NCBI GenBank assembly: GCA_903926205.1 | Contig: CAIYID010000003.1 | Location: 1 to 64,000, forward strand | Origin: an uncultured Bdellovibrionales bacterium | GTDB lineage: Bacteria > Bdellovibrionota > Bdellovibrionia > Bdellovibrionales > Bdellovibrionaceae | Length of the DNA stretch: 64,000 bases | Direction of reading: 5' to 3' | Shown here: positions 50,023-58,220 of the stretch, piece by piece | Numbering within the stretch: position 1 is the stretch's first letter | Layout: every line of letters begins with the position of its first letter | Position numbers and translations under genes: made by a program | Notes under the pieces: generated by a model | Databases searched by the model: none | What the model was told of the DNA's origin: nothing | The model's input: the letters and a program-made list of their open reading frames with translations, nothing else

Positions 50023-51441
50023 ATGACTAACGAAAAGAAAACAGAAAAATTACTACCTGCGACTGCGATCATTTTAGCTGCTGGCAAAGGGACGAGAATG
50101 AATTCTCCATTGCCTAAAGTTTTACACCCGGTTTGTGGAAAACCAATGATCGAAAATGTTATTTGGGCGTGTCAACAGGCGGGAATCACAGATATTCGAA
50201 TTGTCGTGGGTCATGGAGGAAGTTTAGTCAAAACTGTCGTTGAAAAAATGGGAGTGCAGGTTTTTCATCAGGCGCAGCAATTGGGAACCGCCGACGCCGT
50301 TCGAGCGGCGCAAATAGAAACACTTTCTGGAGACGTGATCATTTTAAATGGTGATCATCCGTTGATCCAAGGCGAGGACCTCGTTCAATTTTTTAAAAAT
50401 TTCCGGGAAGAAAAATTAGACCTTGCTGTTATTACTTGTATCAAAAAAAATCCGGGCCAATTTGGACGGATCATTCGTCATCAAGGCGTGGTTCGCGCCA
50501 TTGTTGAGGCCAAAGACGCCTCGGCGGATACTTTAAAAATTAAAGAGGTGAATACGGGCGTTTACCTCGCGAAGTCTGAAATTCTACAAGACTATTTGCC
50601 TCGAATACAGAATTTGAACTCTAAAGGTGAATTTTATTTAACAGATATTATTGCCTTAACTGTGGACGATCAGTGCAAGGTGGCTCCCATCGTCGCGGCG
50701 CCAAGGGTTTCGTTTGGCGTGAACAACCAATTAGAATTAGCTCGTGCAAATAAATTGGTTTTTAATAAAAAAGCACGCCAATTGCTGGAGTCCGGCGTTT
50801 TAATGTTGGATCCGCAAAATACCTATATTGAGCCTAGCGTTCAAGTTGCACCAGGCTCTGTGATTCATCCGAACGTGTATTTAAAGGGTCGTACCAAGAT
50901 TGGGCCGTTCACCTCGATTGAGCCAAATTGTTTTGTCGTCGATTCAGACTTAGGTGAGTCCGTTATTCTTCGAGCGAATTCCTATTTAGAAAACTGCAAA
51001 ATCCAAAACCGTGCGAGCATTGGACCTTTTGCTCGCTTGCGACCAGAAACCGACATTGGCGAAGAAGCTCATGTAGGTAACTTTGTGGAAATGAAAAAAG
51101 TCAAATTCGGAGCTAAATCTAAAGCGGGGCATTTGACTTATTTGGGAGATGCTGAGATTGGCACAGACACCAACATTGGTTGTGGAACAATCACCTGCAA
51201 TTATGCAGTTGATCGGAAAAAGTATAAAACAAAAATTGGGAATGGTGTTTTCGTTGGAAGTGACAGTCAATTTGTGGCGCCAATCAGCGTTGGTGACAAT
51301 GCAGTGATTGCCTCTGGCTCTACCATCACGAAAGATGTGCCAGAGAGAGCCCTCGCTATTGCTCGGCCACAGCAACTGATTAAAGAAAATTATGTGGCGC
51401 GCCCAAGTGAAGAAACACCTAACAACAACGAAGAGAAATAG
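50023..51441 (+). CDS. glmU: bifunctional GlcNAc-1-P uridyltransferase / GlcN-1-P acetyltransferase
   Basis: GlmU makes UDP-GlcNAc, the precursor of peptidoglycan and lipopolysaccharide, in the cytoplasm. The N-terminal pyrophosphorylase has ILAAGKGTRM near residue 15 and NGDHPL near 105. The C-terminal left-handed beta-helix has many hexapeptide repeats (IGPFARLRPETDIGEEAHVGNFVEMKK, GCGTITCNYA) with the acetyl-transfer residues. The 472 residues are the family length with a short N-terminal extension. No strong ribosome site is visible before 50023. It is followed 15 bases later by glmS, so the two hexosamine-pathway enzymes form an operon. It is divergent from the MpaA-like peptidase with 14 bases between start codons. 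Confidence 0.96.
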   Translation: MTNEKKTEKLLPATAIILAAGKGTRMNSPLPKVLHPVCGKPMIENVIWACQQAGITDIRIVVGHGGSLVKTVVEKMGVQVFHQAQQLGTADAVRAAQIETLSGDVIILNGDHPLIQGEDLVQFFKNFREEKLDLAVITCIKKNPGQFGRIIRHQGVVRAIVEAKDASADTLKIKEVNTGVYLAKSEILQDYLPRIQNLNSKGEFYLTDIIALTVDDQCKVAPIVAAPRVSFGVNNQLELARANKLVFNKKARQLLESGVLMLDPQNTYIEPSVQVAPGSVIHPNVYLKGRTKIGPFTSIEPNCFVVDSDLGESVILRANSYLENCKIQNRASIGPFARLRPETDIGEEAHVGNFVEMKKVKFGAKSKAGHLTYLGDAEIGTDTNIGCGTITCNYAVDRKKYKTKIGNGVFVGSDSQFVAPISVGDNAVIASGSTITKDVPERALAIARPQQLIKENYVARPSEETPNNNEEK

Positions 51442-51456
51442 AGAAGAGTAGTATTT

Positions 51457-53340
51457 ATGTGTGGAATTGTTGGTTATCTTGGTCCACGTGATCCTAAAGA
51501 AGTCATCATCAACGGACTAAAAAAATTAGAATATCGTGGTTATGATTCAGCAGGCGTGGCCATTTTTGATGGTCCGTCGGTAAAACGAATTCGGGCTGAG
51601 GGAAAGCTAAAAAATCTTGAATTGTGTTTGATGAATGAAAAATTTAGCGGACATTTAGGAATTGGTCATACTCGTTGGGCAACTCATGGGGTTCCTTCTG
51701 TGCGTAATGCTCATCCTCACCAAGCAGGTGGCATTAGCTTGGTGCACAACGGAATTATTGAAAATTATTTAGAAATTCGAGAAGAACTTTTAAAGCGCAA
51801 AGCCGATATCACGAGCGATACGGATTCAGAATTAGTCGCCCATTTAATTTCTGAGGAAGTTGAGAAAAGCAAAGACCTTTTTCAGTCGGTGAAAAATGTT
51901 CTAGCAAGACTCAGAGGTGCTTTTTCAATTTTGGTCATCTGGGACCAAGAGCCTGATCGGCTCCTAGCCTTTAAAGACGGCCCTCCGCTGGTGGTAGGAC
52001 TTGGTGAAAAAGAAACTTTTGTAGTCAGTGATGTTCAGGCCGCTCTTCAATACACAAAAAAATTTATTTATTTGGATGACCGGCAGATTGTTTCAGTTAA
52101 AGGAACACAACTCGATATTTTTGATGCCGAAGGAAATGCGGTTGCTCAAAAAATTCAAGAACTTAATTGGAGTTCTGAGCAAGTGGAAAAACAAGGATAT
52201 TCTCATTTCATGCTCAAAGAAATTTACGAGCAACCAATGGCGGTTTCCGCGGCCATGGCTCCTCATATTGATTCGGAGACGCATGCAATTCGTTTGGCAA
52301 AAGTTGGTTTTGGTAAAAGTTCCCATGATGTTGAAACTCTCGATGTTGCTGAAGATTGGAAAAATACTCAAAAAGTTTTGTCTGAAATAGAAAGAATTGT
52401 CATCGTCGCTTGCGGTACCAGTTACTATTCAGGCTTGGTTGGAAAATATTATTTTGAACAGTTAGCTCGAATTCCCGTTGAGGTGGACGTGGCCTCAGAG
52501 TATCGCTACCGAAAACCAGTGATCTTGCCTAAAACTTTATTGATAACTATTTCCCAAAGTGGAGAAACGGCGGACACTCTTGCTGCCATTCGCATGGCTA
52601 AAGAAATGGGCGCGACCACGTTGAGCATTTGTAATGTGAAAAACTCGACGATTGATCGTGAGGCTCACGGTCATTTGTACATGAATTCGGGTCCTGAAAT
52701 CGGCGTGGCCTCCACCAAGGCTTTTACGAGCACCTTGACTGTTTTGAATTGCTTGTCGTTGGCGCTTGGAAAAATCAAAGGAAAATTATCGGCGAAGGCG
52801 GAGCAAGAACAAACTCAAGCCCTTTTAAAACTTCCAAGCCAAATGGAAGTTGCTTTAGCTTATGATAAATATTTTAGTGATGCGGCTGAGGAATTAAAAA
52901 AATTCAAAGGGTTTCTGTATTTGGGCCGGGGCGTGAGCTACCCGATTGCCTTGGAGGGCGCTTTGAAGCTCAAAGAGCTCGCTTATTATCACGCTGAAGG
53001 ATATGCCGCAGGGGAAATGAAGCATGGTCCTCTGGCTTTGATCGATGAAAATATGGCTGTGGTCGTGGTGGCACCTTCTGATGACTTGTTGGAAAAAACT
53101 GTGAGTAATTTAGAAGAGGCAAAAGCTCGCGGCGGAAAAATTATTTCCGTTGGCAGTGGTGATAATCATCGTCTGAAGAGTGTGAGCTCACGTTATTTAC
53201 CTATGCCGGTGGCTCACTGGTCAACGAATCCTGTGATCTCTGTCGTGCCACTGCAGTTGATGGCTTTTCACTTGGCAAACAGCTTAGGCCACGATGTTGA
53301 TCAGCCTCGGAATTTAGCGAAATCAGTCACGGTGGAGTAA
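51457..53340 (+). CDS. glmS: glutamine-fructose-6-phosphate aminotransferase
   Basis: GlmS makes glucosamine-6-phosphate from fructose-6-phosphate and glutamine, the entry step to UDP-GlcNAc. It starts MCGIVGYLG with the catalytic Cys2 exposed after Met removal, then HTRWATHG and LVHNGIIENY of the glutaminase domain. Two SIS domains follow, with CGTSYYSG near residue 318 and SQSGETADTL near 365, and the C-terminal DQPRNLAKSVTVE. Its 627 residues are slightly longer than the 608-610 typical of the enzyme. I do not see a riboswitch/ribozyme leader; only 15 bases separate it from glmU, so a glmS ribozyme is excluded. The end overlaps the DUF167 gene by 18 bases. Confidence 0.97.
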   Translation: MCGIVGYLGPRDPKEVIINGLKKLEYRGYDSAGVAIFDGPSVKRIRAEGKLKNLELCLMNEKFSGHLGIGHTRWATHGVPSVRNAHPHQAGGISLVHNGIIENYLEIREELLKRKADITSDTDSELVAHLISEEVEKSKDLFQSVKNVLARLRGAFSILVIWDQEPDRLLAFKDGPPLVVGLGEKETFVVSDVQAALQYTKKFIYLDDRQIVSVKGTQLDIFDAEGNAVAQKIQELNWSSEQVEKQGYSHFMLKEIYEQPMAVSAAMAPHIDSETHAIRLAKVGFGKSSHDVETLDVAEDWKNTQKVLSEIERIVIVACGTSYYSGLVGKYYFEQLARIPVEVDVASEYRYRKPVILPKTLLITISQSGETADTLAAIRMAKEMGATTLSICNVKNSTIDREAHGHLYMNSGPEIGVASTKAFTSTLTVLNCLSLALGKIKGKLSAKAEQEQTQALLKLPSQMEVALAYDKYFSDAAEELKKFKGFLYLGRGVSYPIALEGALKLKELAYYHAEGYAAGEMKHGPLALIDENMAVVVVAPSDDLLEKTVSNLEEAKARGGKIISVGSGDNHRLKSVSSRYLPMPVAHWSTNPVISVVPLQLMAFHLANSLGHDVDQPRNLAKSVTVE

Positions 53341-53610
53341 AAGCTCACGCAATTGCGCTTCCGTCAGCCCGCGAATCAATACTTTTTTAAGTTTTGATTT
53401 TTCACCTTTAAGAATCTCAACTTTGCTTTTTGAAAGTTTTAGCGTTTTTGCAAGAAAGGTCTCTATCTCAGCATTGGCTTTTCCGTCGATGGGTGGGGCT
53501 TTGATTTTAATTTTTAGTGCTCCGTTGTACTCACCGATAATTTCACTTTTTGGAGCATTTGGTTGAATGTGGAGGGAAATGATCACTCCCTCCACTGAAG
53601 TTTGAAACAT
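53323..53610 (-). CDS. DUF167/YggU family protein
   Basis: This 95-residue protein belongs to the YggU/DUF167 family, with the hallmarks LHIQPNAPKSEIIGEYNGALKIKIKAPPIDGKANAE and VEILKGEKSKLKKVLIRGL. The biochemical role is unknown. It starts seven bases after the DivIVA stop and ends inside the glmS C-terminus on the opposite strand. It is the last gene of the DivIVA run on the minus strand. Confidence 0.9.
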   Translation of the reverse strand: MFQTSVEGVIISLHIQPNAPKSEIIGEYNGALKIKIKAPPIDGKANAEIETFLAKTLKLSKSKVEILKGEKSKLKKVLIRGLTEAQLRELLLHRD

Positions 53611-53617
53611 GATAAAA

Positions 53618-54196
53618 TTAATCTGCTGTCAGAGGAGAAATCATCGAAGAACGGCGAGCGTTTGACGCCGCAGTCTGCGTACTGAGCGTAGAAGAAGTTG
53701 TGCTATCCACATTCTCCATACTCATATTTGGAAGACCAATCGACGGCATGTATTTTTCACCTTGATCAATCAGTGTCAGATGAGCTTGAGCCATGGCTTT
53801 TAAGTTGGCTTCAAATTGCATGCGGACGCGTTTAAGATCTGTGACCTCTTGGTACATTTTACGGAGAGAATCTCGAGAGTCCCGCAAAATCATTTCTGCC
53901 TTCTGTTGAGCATCAGCAATAATCAATTTCGCTTCACGCTCTCCGTCATGGCGCATGCGATCCGCCATGTTTGAAGCCGTTGCGATTGTTGATTTTAAAA
54001 TACCATCACGATCTTTAAAATCTTGAATTTGTAATTCTTTTTCGCGAAGCGCTTCGCGATAGGAATTTCTTTCATGAATCATCTCTTCCATAGAAACTGC
54101 AATCTGTTGAAGAAAATCGTTCACTTCGGATTCATCAAGACCGAACATTTTTTTGTTGAAAGCCTTGTGGGTAATATCAATCGGGGTCAATTTCAT
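53618..54196 (-). CDS. divIVA: DivIVA domain protein
   Basis: This 192-residue polarity or cell-division protein has a DivIVA N-terminal domain that binds curved membrane (LTPIDITHKAFNKKMFGLDESEVNDFLQQI), followed by a long coiled coil and a short Ser/Thr-rich tail. An AAGGAGG ribosome site five bases before ATG is near-perfect, implying high expression. In B. bacteriovorus DivIVA has been reported to affect progeny-cell shape and to sit beside a PLP protein of the YggS family. The same order is present here: YggU, DivIVA, ProC, YggS on the minus strand. Confidence 0.93.
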   Translation of the reverse strand: MKLTPIDITHKAFNKKMFGLDESEVNDFLQQIAVSMEEMIHERNSYREALREKELQIQDFKDRDGILKSTIATASNMADRMRHDGEREAKLIIADAQQKAEMILRDSRDSLRKMYQEVTDLKRVRMQFEANLKAMAQAHLTLIDQGEKYMPSIGLPNMSMENVDSTTSSTLSTQTAASNARRSSMISPLTAD

Positions 54197-54249
54197 GGCT
54201 TCCTCCTTGAAGCTAAGATTTCCTGAAACTCACCTATCAGGTGACTCTA

Positions 54250-54258
54250 TTTATAGCA
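54250..54258 (-). promoter_or_regulatory. candidate extended -10 promoter for divIVA
   Basis: On the minus strand the sequence TGCTATAAA is an extended -10 box (TG-N-TATAAA), 54 bases before the divIVA start and inside the 76-base gap after proC. No good -35 box is evident. A small hairpin (TCACCT-ATC-AGGTGA, 54230-54244) lies just downstream. Confidence 0.3.
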
Positions 54259-54272
54259 TAAGAACCTTGGTC

Positions 54273-55085
54273 CTATTTCGCAAGTTCCTGGTTACGGAGC
54301 GCTGCTTTTTCAAAGCTATATCGCAATAGACGCTCCACTTCGAGCTCGCGCATAGACTCAAGTCCTGCTGCAGTGACTCCTTTTTTTGAAGTCACCTTAC
54401 TTTGTAAATCTTCTAAACTTGTTTCGCGTTGCTGGGAGGCCAGTAGGCTGGCTCCTGCAAAAGTTTCAACAACCATTTTGCGTGCGGTGATTGGATCAAA
54501 TCCGCGCTCTTCAACCCAATCTTGAAAGTAAGTCATAAGTTCAAAAACAAAACCAGTTCCACTCGAACAACTGATCAGTAGTCCTTCGAGTTGATCTTCA
54601 TCTTCCGTAGGTAAAACAAAGCCCAGCGGTTTGAATAAGTCCTCCACTACGATTTCTAATCCCAAGTCAATTTCGTCGACTAAATATCCGATGACACCGC
54701 GATTGATGGTCGAAGGGGTGTTAGGAATAACTCGAGCAATTCGACACTGAGGTAATTTTTTTTGCAGAGCGGCCGTGGTAATTCCAGCTGCCAAACTGAT
54801 CACAATCTGCTTTTCATAAAAAAGAGAAGCGATGGGATCAATAGCAACAGCAAAGTCTTGAGGTTTCATAGCCAGAATAACGATCTCACAGGCTTCAACC
54901 AACTCTTCATTATTAGGAAGGGATTTAATTCCCCAGAGATCAACAGCCTTGACTAATTTTCCAGGAGTTCGATTGGATGCAAAAATTTGAGAAGGTGATA
55001 GCGTTTTTGATTCGACCAAACCTTTTACGATGGTTTGCGCCATATTCCCCATTCCCATGAACCCGATTTTGTAGGGAACTGCCAT
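54273..55085 (-). CDS. proC: pyrroline-5-carboxylate reductase
   Basis: ProC makes proline by reducing pyrroline-5-carboxylate with NADPH in the cytoplasm. The start has the Rossmann motif GFMGMGNMAQTIVKGL; later segments include VILAMKPQDF, VISLAAGIT, VIPNTPSTI, SCSSGTGFVFE and the C-terminal KVTSKKGVTAAGLESM. ATG 55085 has GGAG six bases upstream; a longer frame from 55115 is less likely. The 270 residues are normal. It lies between DivIVA and YggS genes in a conserved-looking order. Confidence 0.92.
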   Translation of the reverse strand: MAVPYKIGFMGMGNMAQTIVKGLVESKTLSPSQIFASNRTPGKLVKAVDLWGIKSLPNNEELVEACEIVILAMKPQDFAVAIDPIASLFYEKQIVISLAAGITTAALQKKLPQCRIARVIPNTPSTINRGVIGYLVDEIDLGLEIVVEDLFKPLGFVLPTEDEDQLEGLLISCSSGTGFVFELMTYFQDWVEERGFDPITARKMVVETFAGASLLASQQRETSLEDLQSKVTSKKGVTAAGLESMRELEVERLLRYSFEKAALRNQELAK

Positions 55086-55167
55086 TTTAGACTCCATTCT
55101 AAAAGCAAAGAACACTCATATAAAGAGTACGTGGGTGTTTTTAATAATTCAAGGCCTTGCAAAGATT

Positions 55168-55833
55168 TTATTTAATTCTTTCGCCAAAGAGAATGGTACC
55201 TAATCTAACAAGCGTGGCACCTTCTTTTGCTGCTATAAGATAATCGGCACTGGTCCCCATAGATAATTTTTTTAGCTCCGAATAATTTATTTGTTGTTCG
55301 CAGAGTAGTCGCTTCAACTCCTTAAAAAAAGGACGAGCAAGATTTGGATCTTCAAAAAGAGGCGGCATTGTCATAAGCCCCACGATTTTTATATTTTTGA
55401 GTTTCGCTGTTTGCGCTAAGAATTCAGCTAATTGCTGACGTGAAATTCCGCCTTTGGTTTTTTCTTCTGCTAAGTTTATTTGAATCAGAATTTTTTGCAC
55501 AAGATTTTTTTTCTCTGCCACTTGATTTAACGCTTGGGCAAGCTCAAGGGAGTCCACTGAATGAATATAAGCAAAAGCACCGACCACTTGTTTAGCTTTG
55601 TTCTTTTGCAGGCGACCGATAAAATGCCATTCGATATCTAAATCTTTTAGTTCACTCTGTTTTTTTAGGCCTTCTTGGACATAATTTTCAGCAAAAAGTC
55701 GTTGTCCCTGCAGAAAAAGAAATTTAATTTTTTCTACGGACTGCAATTTTGAAACAGCTAAAACTTCACAACTCGCGGGGAGTTCCTGCCGAATCTGTTG
55801 TAAACTTTTGATTGAATTACTGGGGGTTAACAC
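55168..55833 (-). CDS. YggS family PLP-binding protein
   Basis: This 221-residue PLP-homeostasis protein (YggS/PROSC family) has AVSKLQ with the PLP lysine, FAENYVQEG, WHFIGRLQKNK, and the C-terminal SMGTSADYLIAAKEGATLVRLGTILFGER. It binds pyridoxal phosphate but has no known catalysis. It overlaps the GNAT gene by 17 bases, and in B. bacteriovorus a YggS near DivIVA has been linked to growth morphology. Confidence 0.93.
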   Translation of the reverse strand: MLTPSNSIKSLQQIRQELPASCEVLAVSKLQSVEKIKFLFLQGQRLFAENYVQEGLKKQSELKDLDIEWHFIGRLQKNKAKQVVGAFAYIHSVDSLELAQALNQVAEKKNLVQKILIQINLAEEKTKGGISRQQLAEFLAQTAKLKNIKIVGLMTMPPLFEDPNLARPFFKELKRLLCEQQINYSELKKLSMGTSADYLIAAKEGATLVRLGTILFGERIK

Positions 55834-56338
55834 TAAAAAGATCTACCTTTTTATTCTGTAAAGTGACTGATTTTAAAAAAGACATTCCAACTTTTTGTAA
55901 AACTCTTGGTCCTGCAGGAAAATTAGCTTGGCTGATGCCCACGAGTTCTTTAAGGCCTAAAGTTTTAAAGCCATAATTTAAAATAGCTGGAATTGCTTCT
56001 GAGGCAAAACCATGACCAGAGTATTGAGAACCAATTCGACAAATAACTTCAAAATGAAGATTTCCAGGTCCTAACATTAAAGGTTTGATGCCACAGACGC
56101 CAACTTGAATTTTTTCTTCATTTAAAAAAATTGGCAAAATTCCCATTTTTGTTTGGCCAAAAAGTAAAGCCCATTCGATGATTTTCTTTTCTGCGTCCTC
56201 TAAACTCGTGTGACTAATTTTTCCATGCGGATGGCCGTTCAGAGCCGGATCTTGCGAGAGCGGAAAATACATAGCGGCATCTTGAATATTCCATTCACGA
56301 ATGAGCAGCCGAGGAGTTTCTAGCCTGAATATTTTCAT
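55817..56338 (-). CDS. GNAT family acetyltransferase, RimJ/RimL-like
   Basis: This 173-residue acetyltransferase has the RimJ-type start LETPRLLIREWNIQDA and an acetyl-CoA loop in SQYSGHGFASEA, followed by NFPAGPRVLQKVGM. The acceptor, probably a protein or small amine, cannot be deduced. It begins with ATG four bases into the end of the Maf gene and overlaps yggS, so the minus-strand run from maf to yggS is one transcript. Confidence 0.88.
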   Translation of the reverse strand: MKIFRLETPRLLIREWNIQDAAMYFPLSQDPALNGHPHGKISHTSLEDAEKKIIEWALLFGQTKMGILPIFLNEEKIQVGVCGIKPLMLGPGNLHFEVICRIGSQYSGHGFASEAIPAILNYGFKTLGLKELVGISQANFPAGPRVLQKVGMSFLKSVTLQNKKVDLFSVNPQ

Positions 56339-56928
56339 TTTAATTCCCTTGATAGAATTTCTTTCAGCAGAGCCACCGGAAGTCCAACAACATTGTCATA
56401 GGCTCCTACGTATTTTTCTACAAATTTCCCGCCGAGGCCTTGAATTGCGTAAGCTCCAGCTTTGTCCATGGGCTCTCCCGTGGCGATGTATTCAAGAATT
56501 GTTTGTCTCGATATGAGACGGAAAAAAACTTCCGTGGTCTGGATTTCGCAAATTCGCTGAAACGTTGAACTTTTAAACAAACAAATCGCGGTTTTTACTT
56601 GGTGTGACCTGCCCGAAAGTCGAGTCAGCATTTGCTCTGCTTCGAGTTTGTTTTCAGGTTTACCGAGGGCCTCATTGTCCAAGGTCACCATTGTATCGGC
56701 GGTGAGGAGTAAATAGTTCTGTTTTTTCAGTGATTTAAGCTCTGCTTCGGCGGCTAAGCTTTTACGAATTGCCAGGTTTTTGATTTGCTCATCTAGATTT
56801 AGGTTTTTCTCCAGCTTTTCCGATACCTTGATAGGCAAAACGGTGAACTGAAAACCAGCTTCATCCAGAAGTTGTTTTCGGCGTGGAGACTCCGAGGCCA
56901 AAATGAGTTCGTGTGTGTATTGGTGCAT
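56335..56928 (-). CDS. Maf family nucleotide pyrophosphatase
   Basis: This 197-residue Maf protein hydrolyses non-canonical or dTTP/UTP-type nucleoside triphosphates to limit misincorporation. Motifs are LASESPRRKQLLDEAGF, LTADTMVTLD, KPENKLEAEQML, GRSHQVKT and the C-terminal YAIQGLGGKFVEKYVGAYDNVVGLPV. ATG 56928 gives a normal N-terminus; the longer frame from 57021 overlaps the divergent tadC gene. It is the first gene of the minus-strand run. Confidence 0.92.
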   Translation of the reverse strand: MHQYTHELILASESPRRKQLLDEAGFQFTVLPIKVSEKLEKNLNLDEQIKNLAIRKSLAAEAELKSLKKQNYLLLTADTMVTLDNEALGKPENKLEAEQMLTRLSGRSHQVKTAICLFKSSTFQRICEIQTTEVFFRLISRQTILEYIATGEPMDKAGAYAIQGLGGKFVEKYVGAYDNVVGLPVALLKEILSRELK

Positions 56929-56957
56929 CAGTATCAATTCACCACAAAGGGGGATAA

Positions 56958-57860
56958 ATGGGAAGCGCAGAGTATGTACTCGGTGGGGGACTCTTACTGA
57001 TTGCATTTTCAGTTTACTCATTTGTTTCTACGATTTTAGGCAGCTCAGGGGACAAGTCTGCCTTGTCTTGGGCGACCAGTGATGATCCAATCAAATCGAA
57101 GTCCGGCGTGATTAATCTTGCGCGTCCACTGGTTCACAACTTCGCATTACAGTATGCCATAAAATATCAAAATCCGAGATACCGAAAAAAGATCGAAGAT
57201 CTTTTGCAGAAGGCGGGTTTATCAAGAGAGCTGAATGTCGATGAATTTATCGGTTTTCAGATTTTCTTGGGCCTTATGTTTCCGGCGTTTTTGGGGGTGA
57301 TGAACTTTGCGCTTTCCATCGGAATATATTGGGGGATCATTGTTCTGCTTATTCCAATTGGATTTCAATACCCACACATCTATTCGAATTCAGAAAAAAG
57401 TCGAAGAGCCAATCAAAGCCGCAGAGATCTTCCATTTTTTGCGGACCTCTTGGCCCTATCCACGGAAGCGGGTTTGGATTTTATTGGATCAATTCAGCGA
57501 ATCGTAGAAAAAGCGCCCGAAGGAAATATTCTTGCGGGTGAATTGGAAATCGTACTGAAGGACATTAAACTGGGCTCATCACGAACGGATGCGTTGAAGG
57601 GCTTGTCTCGAAGAATAGATTCCGGAGAAATTGTCAGTTTTGTCGCGGTGCTTGTCGACGCAGATTCTACTGGCGCGAGTATCTCTCAAGTTTTGAAGGA
57701 TCAATCAAATCAAATTCGTTTAGAAAGATTTGTTAGAGCGGAAAAAGCAGGAGCGAAAGCGACTCAATTGATGTTGTTGCCAATGGTGATGTTCATTTTA
57801 CCAGCGGTGTTTATTGTGGTGTTTGGCCCTGTGGTTTTGCAATTCATGGGAAAGAAATAA
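56958..57860 (+). CDS. TadC-like type II secretion F domain protein
   Basis: This 300-residue inner-membrane protein is of the TadC/T2SSF type used in Flp/Tad pilus assembly. It has an N-terminal membrane helix (VLGGGLLLIAFSVYSFVST), paired helices in the middle (LGLMFPAFLGVMNFALSIGIYWGIIVLLIPIG), then the T2SSF domain DLLALSTEAGLDFIGSIQRIVEKAP...GELEIVLKDIKLGSSRTDALKGLSRR and a last helix. A TadB partner is expected but none lies within the window; the gene on the left is divergent. It starts the plus-strand operon with DUF192 and FHA genes. Confidence 0.9.
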   Translation: MGSAEYVLGGGLLLIAFSVYSFVSTILGSSGDKSALSWATSDDPIKSKSGVINLARPLVHNFALQYAIKYQNPRYRKKIEDLLQKAGLSRELNVDEFIGFQIFLGLMFPAFLGVMNFALSIGIYWGIIVLLIPIGFQYPHIYSNSEKSRRANQSRRDLPFFADLLALSTEAGLDFIGSIQRIVEKAPEGNILAGELEIVLKDIKLGSSRTDALKGLSRRIDSGEIVSFVAVLVDADSTGASISQVLKDQSNQIRLERFVRAEKAGAKATQLMLLPMVMFILPAVFIVVFGPVVLQFMGKK

Positions 57861-57863
57861 AAA

Positions 57864-58220
57864 ATGGAAGCAAAGACAAGCTTAAAAAGAAAAAATGATA
57901 ATTCGAAAGTCCTTAATGAGTTAGGGATTGCCGATAATTTTTTTTCTCGGGCCAAAGGACTTTTGGGAACAAAAAATTTAGCTCCCGGTCGTGGTCTCTG
58001 GATTCATCGCTGTAATAGCATCCATACTTTTTTTATGAAGTATGCAATTGATTGTATTTTTTTAGATTCGGAAATGAAAATCGTTTCTCTGATTCCTCAG
58101 GTAACGCCAGGAAAAATGGTGTGGCCACAGCCAAGGGCTTTATCCGTGGTCGAAATGGCGGCAGGACAGCTGGAGAAATTGAATTTAAAAGTTGGAGAAG
58201 AGCTGTATGTGGGCAATTAG
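57864..58220 (+). CDS. DUF192 family protein
   Basis: This 118-residue DUF192 protein has the family core SRAKGLLGTKNLAPGRGLWI, NSIHTFFMKYAIDCIFLD and VVEMAAGQLEKLNLKVGEE. Many relatives are exported, but no signal peptide is seen here. The function of the family is unknown. The gene lies three bases after tadC and overlaps the FHA gene by 14 bases, so it belongs to the Tad operon. DUF192 genes often occur in Tad loci. Confidence 0.88.
   Translation: MEAKTSLKRKNDNSKVLNELGIADNFFSRAKGLLGTKNLAPGRGLWIHRCNSIHTFFMKYAIDCIFLDSEMKIVSLIPQVTPGKMVWPQPRALSVVEMAAGQLEKLNLKVGEELYVGN

Noticed and set aside
51442-51456. A glmS ribozyme before glmS
   Set aside because: Only 15 bases separate glmU and glmS, far too short, and the ribozyme is known from Gram-positive bacteria.
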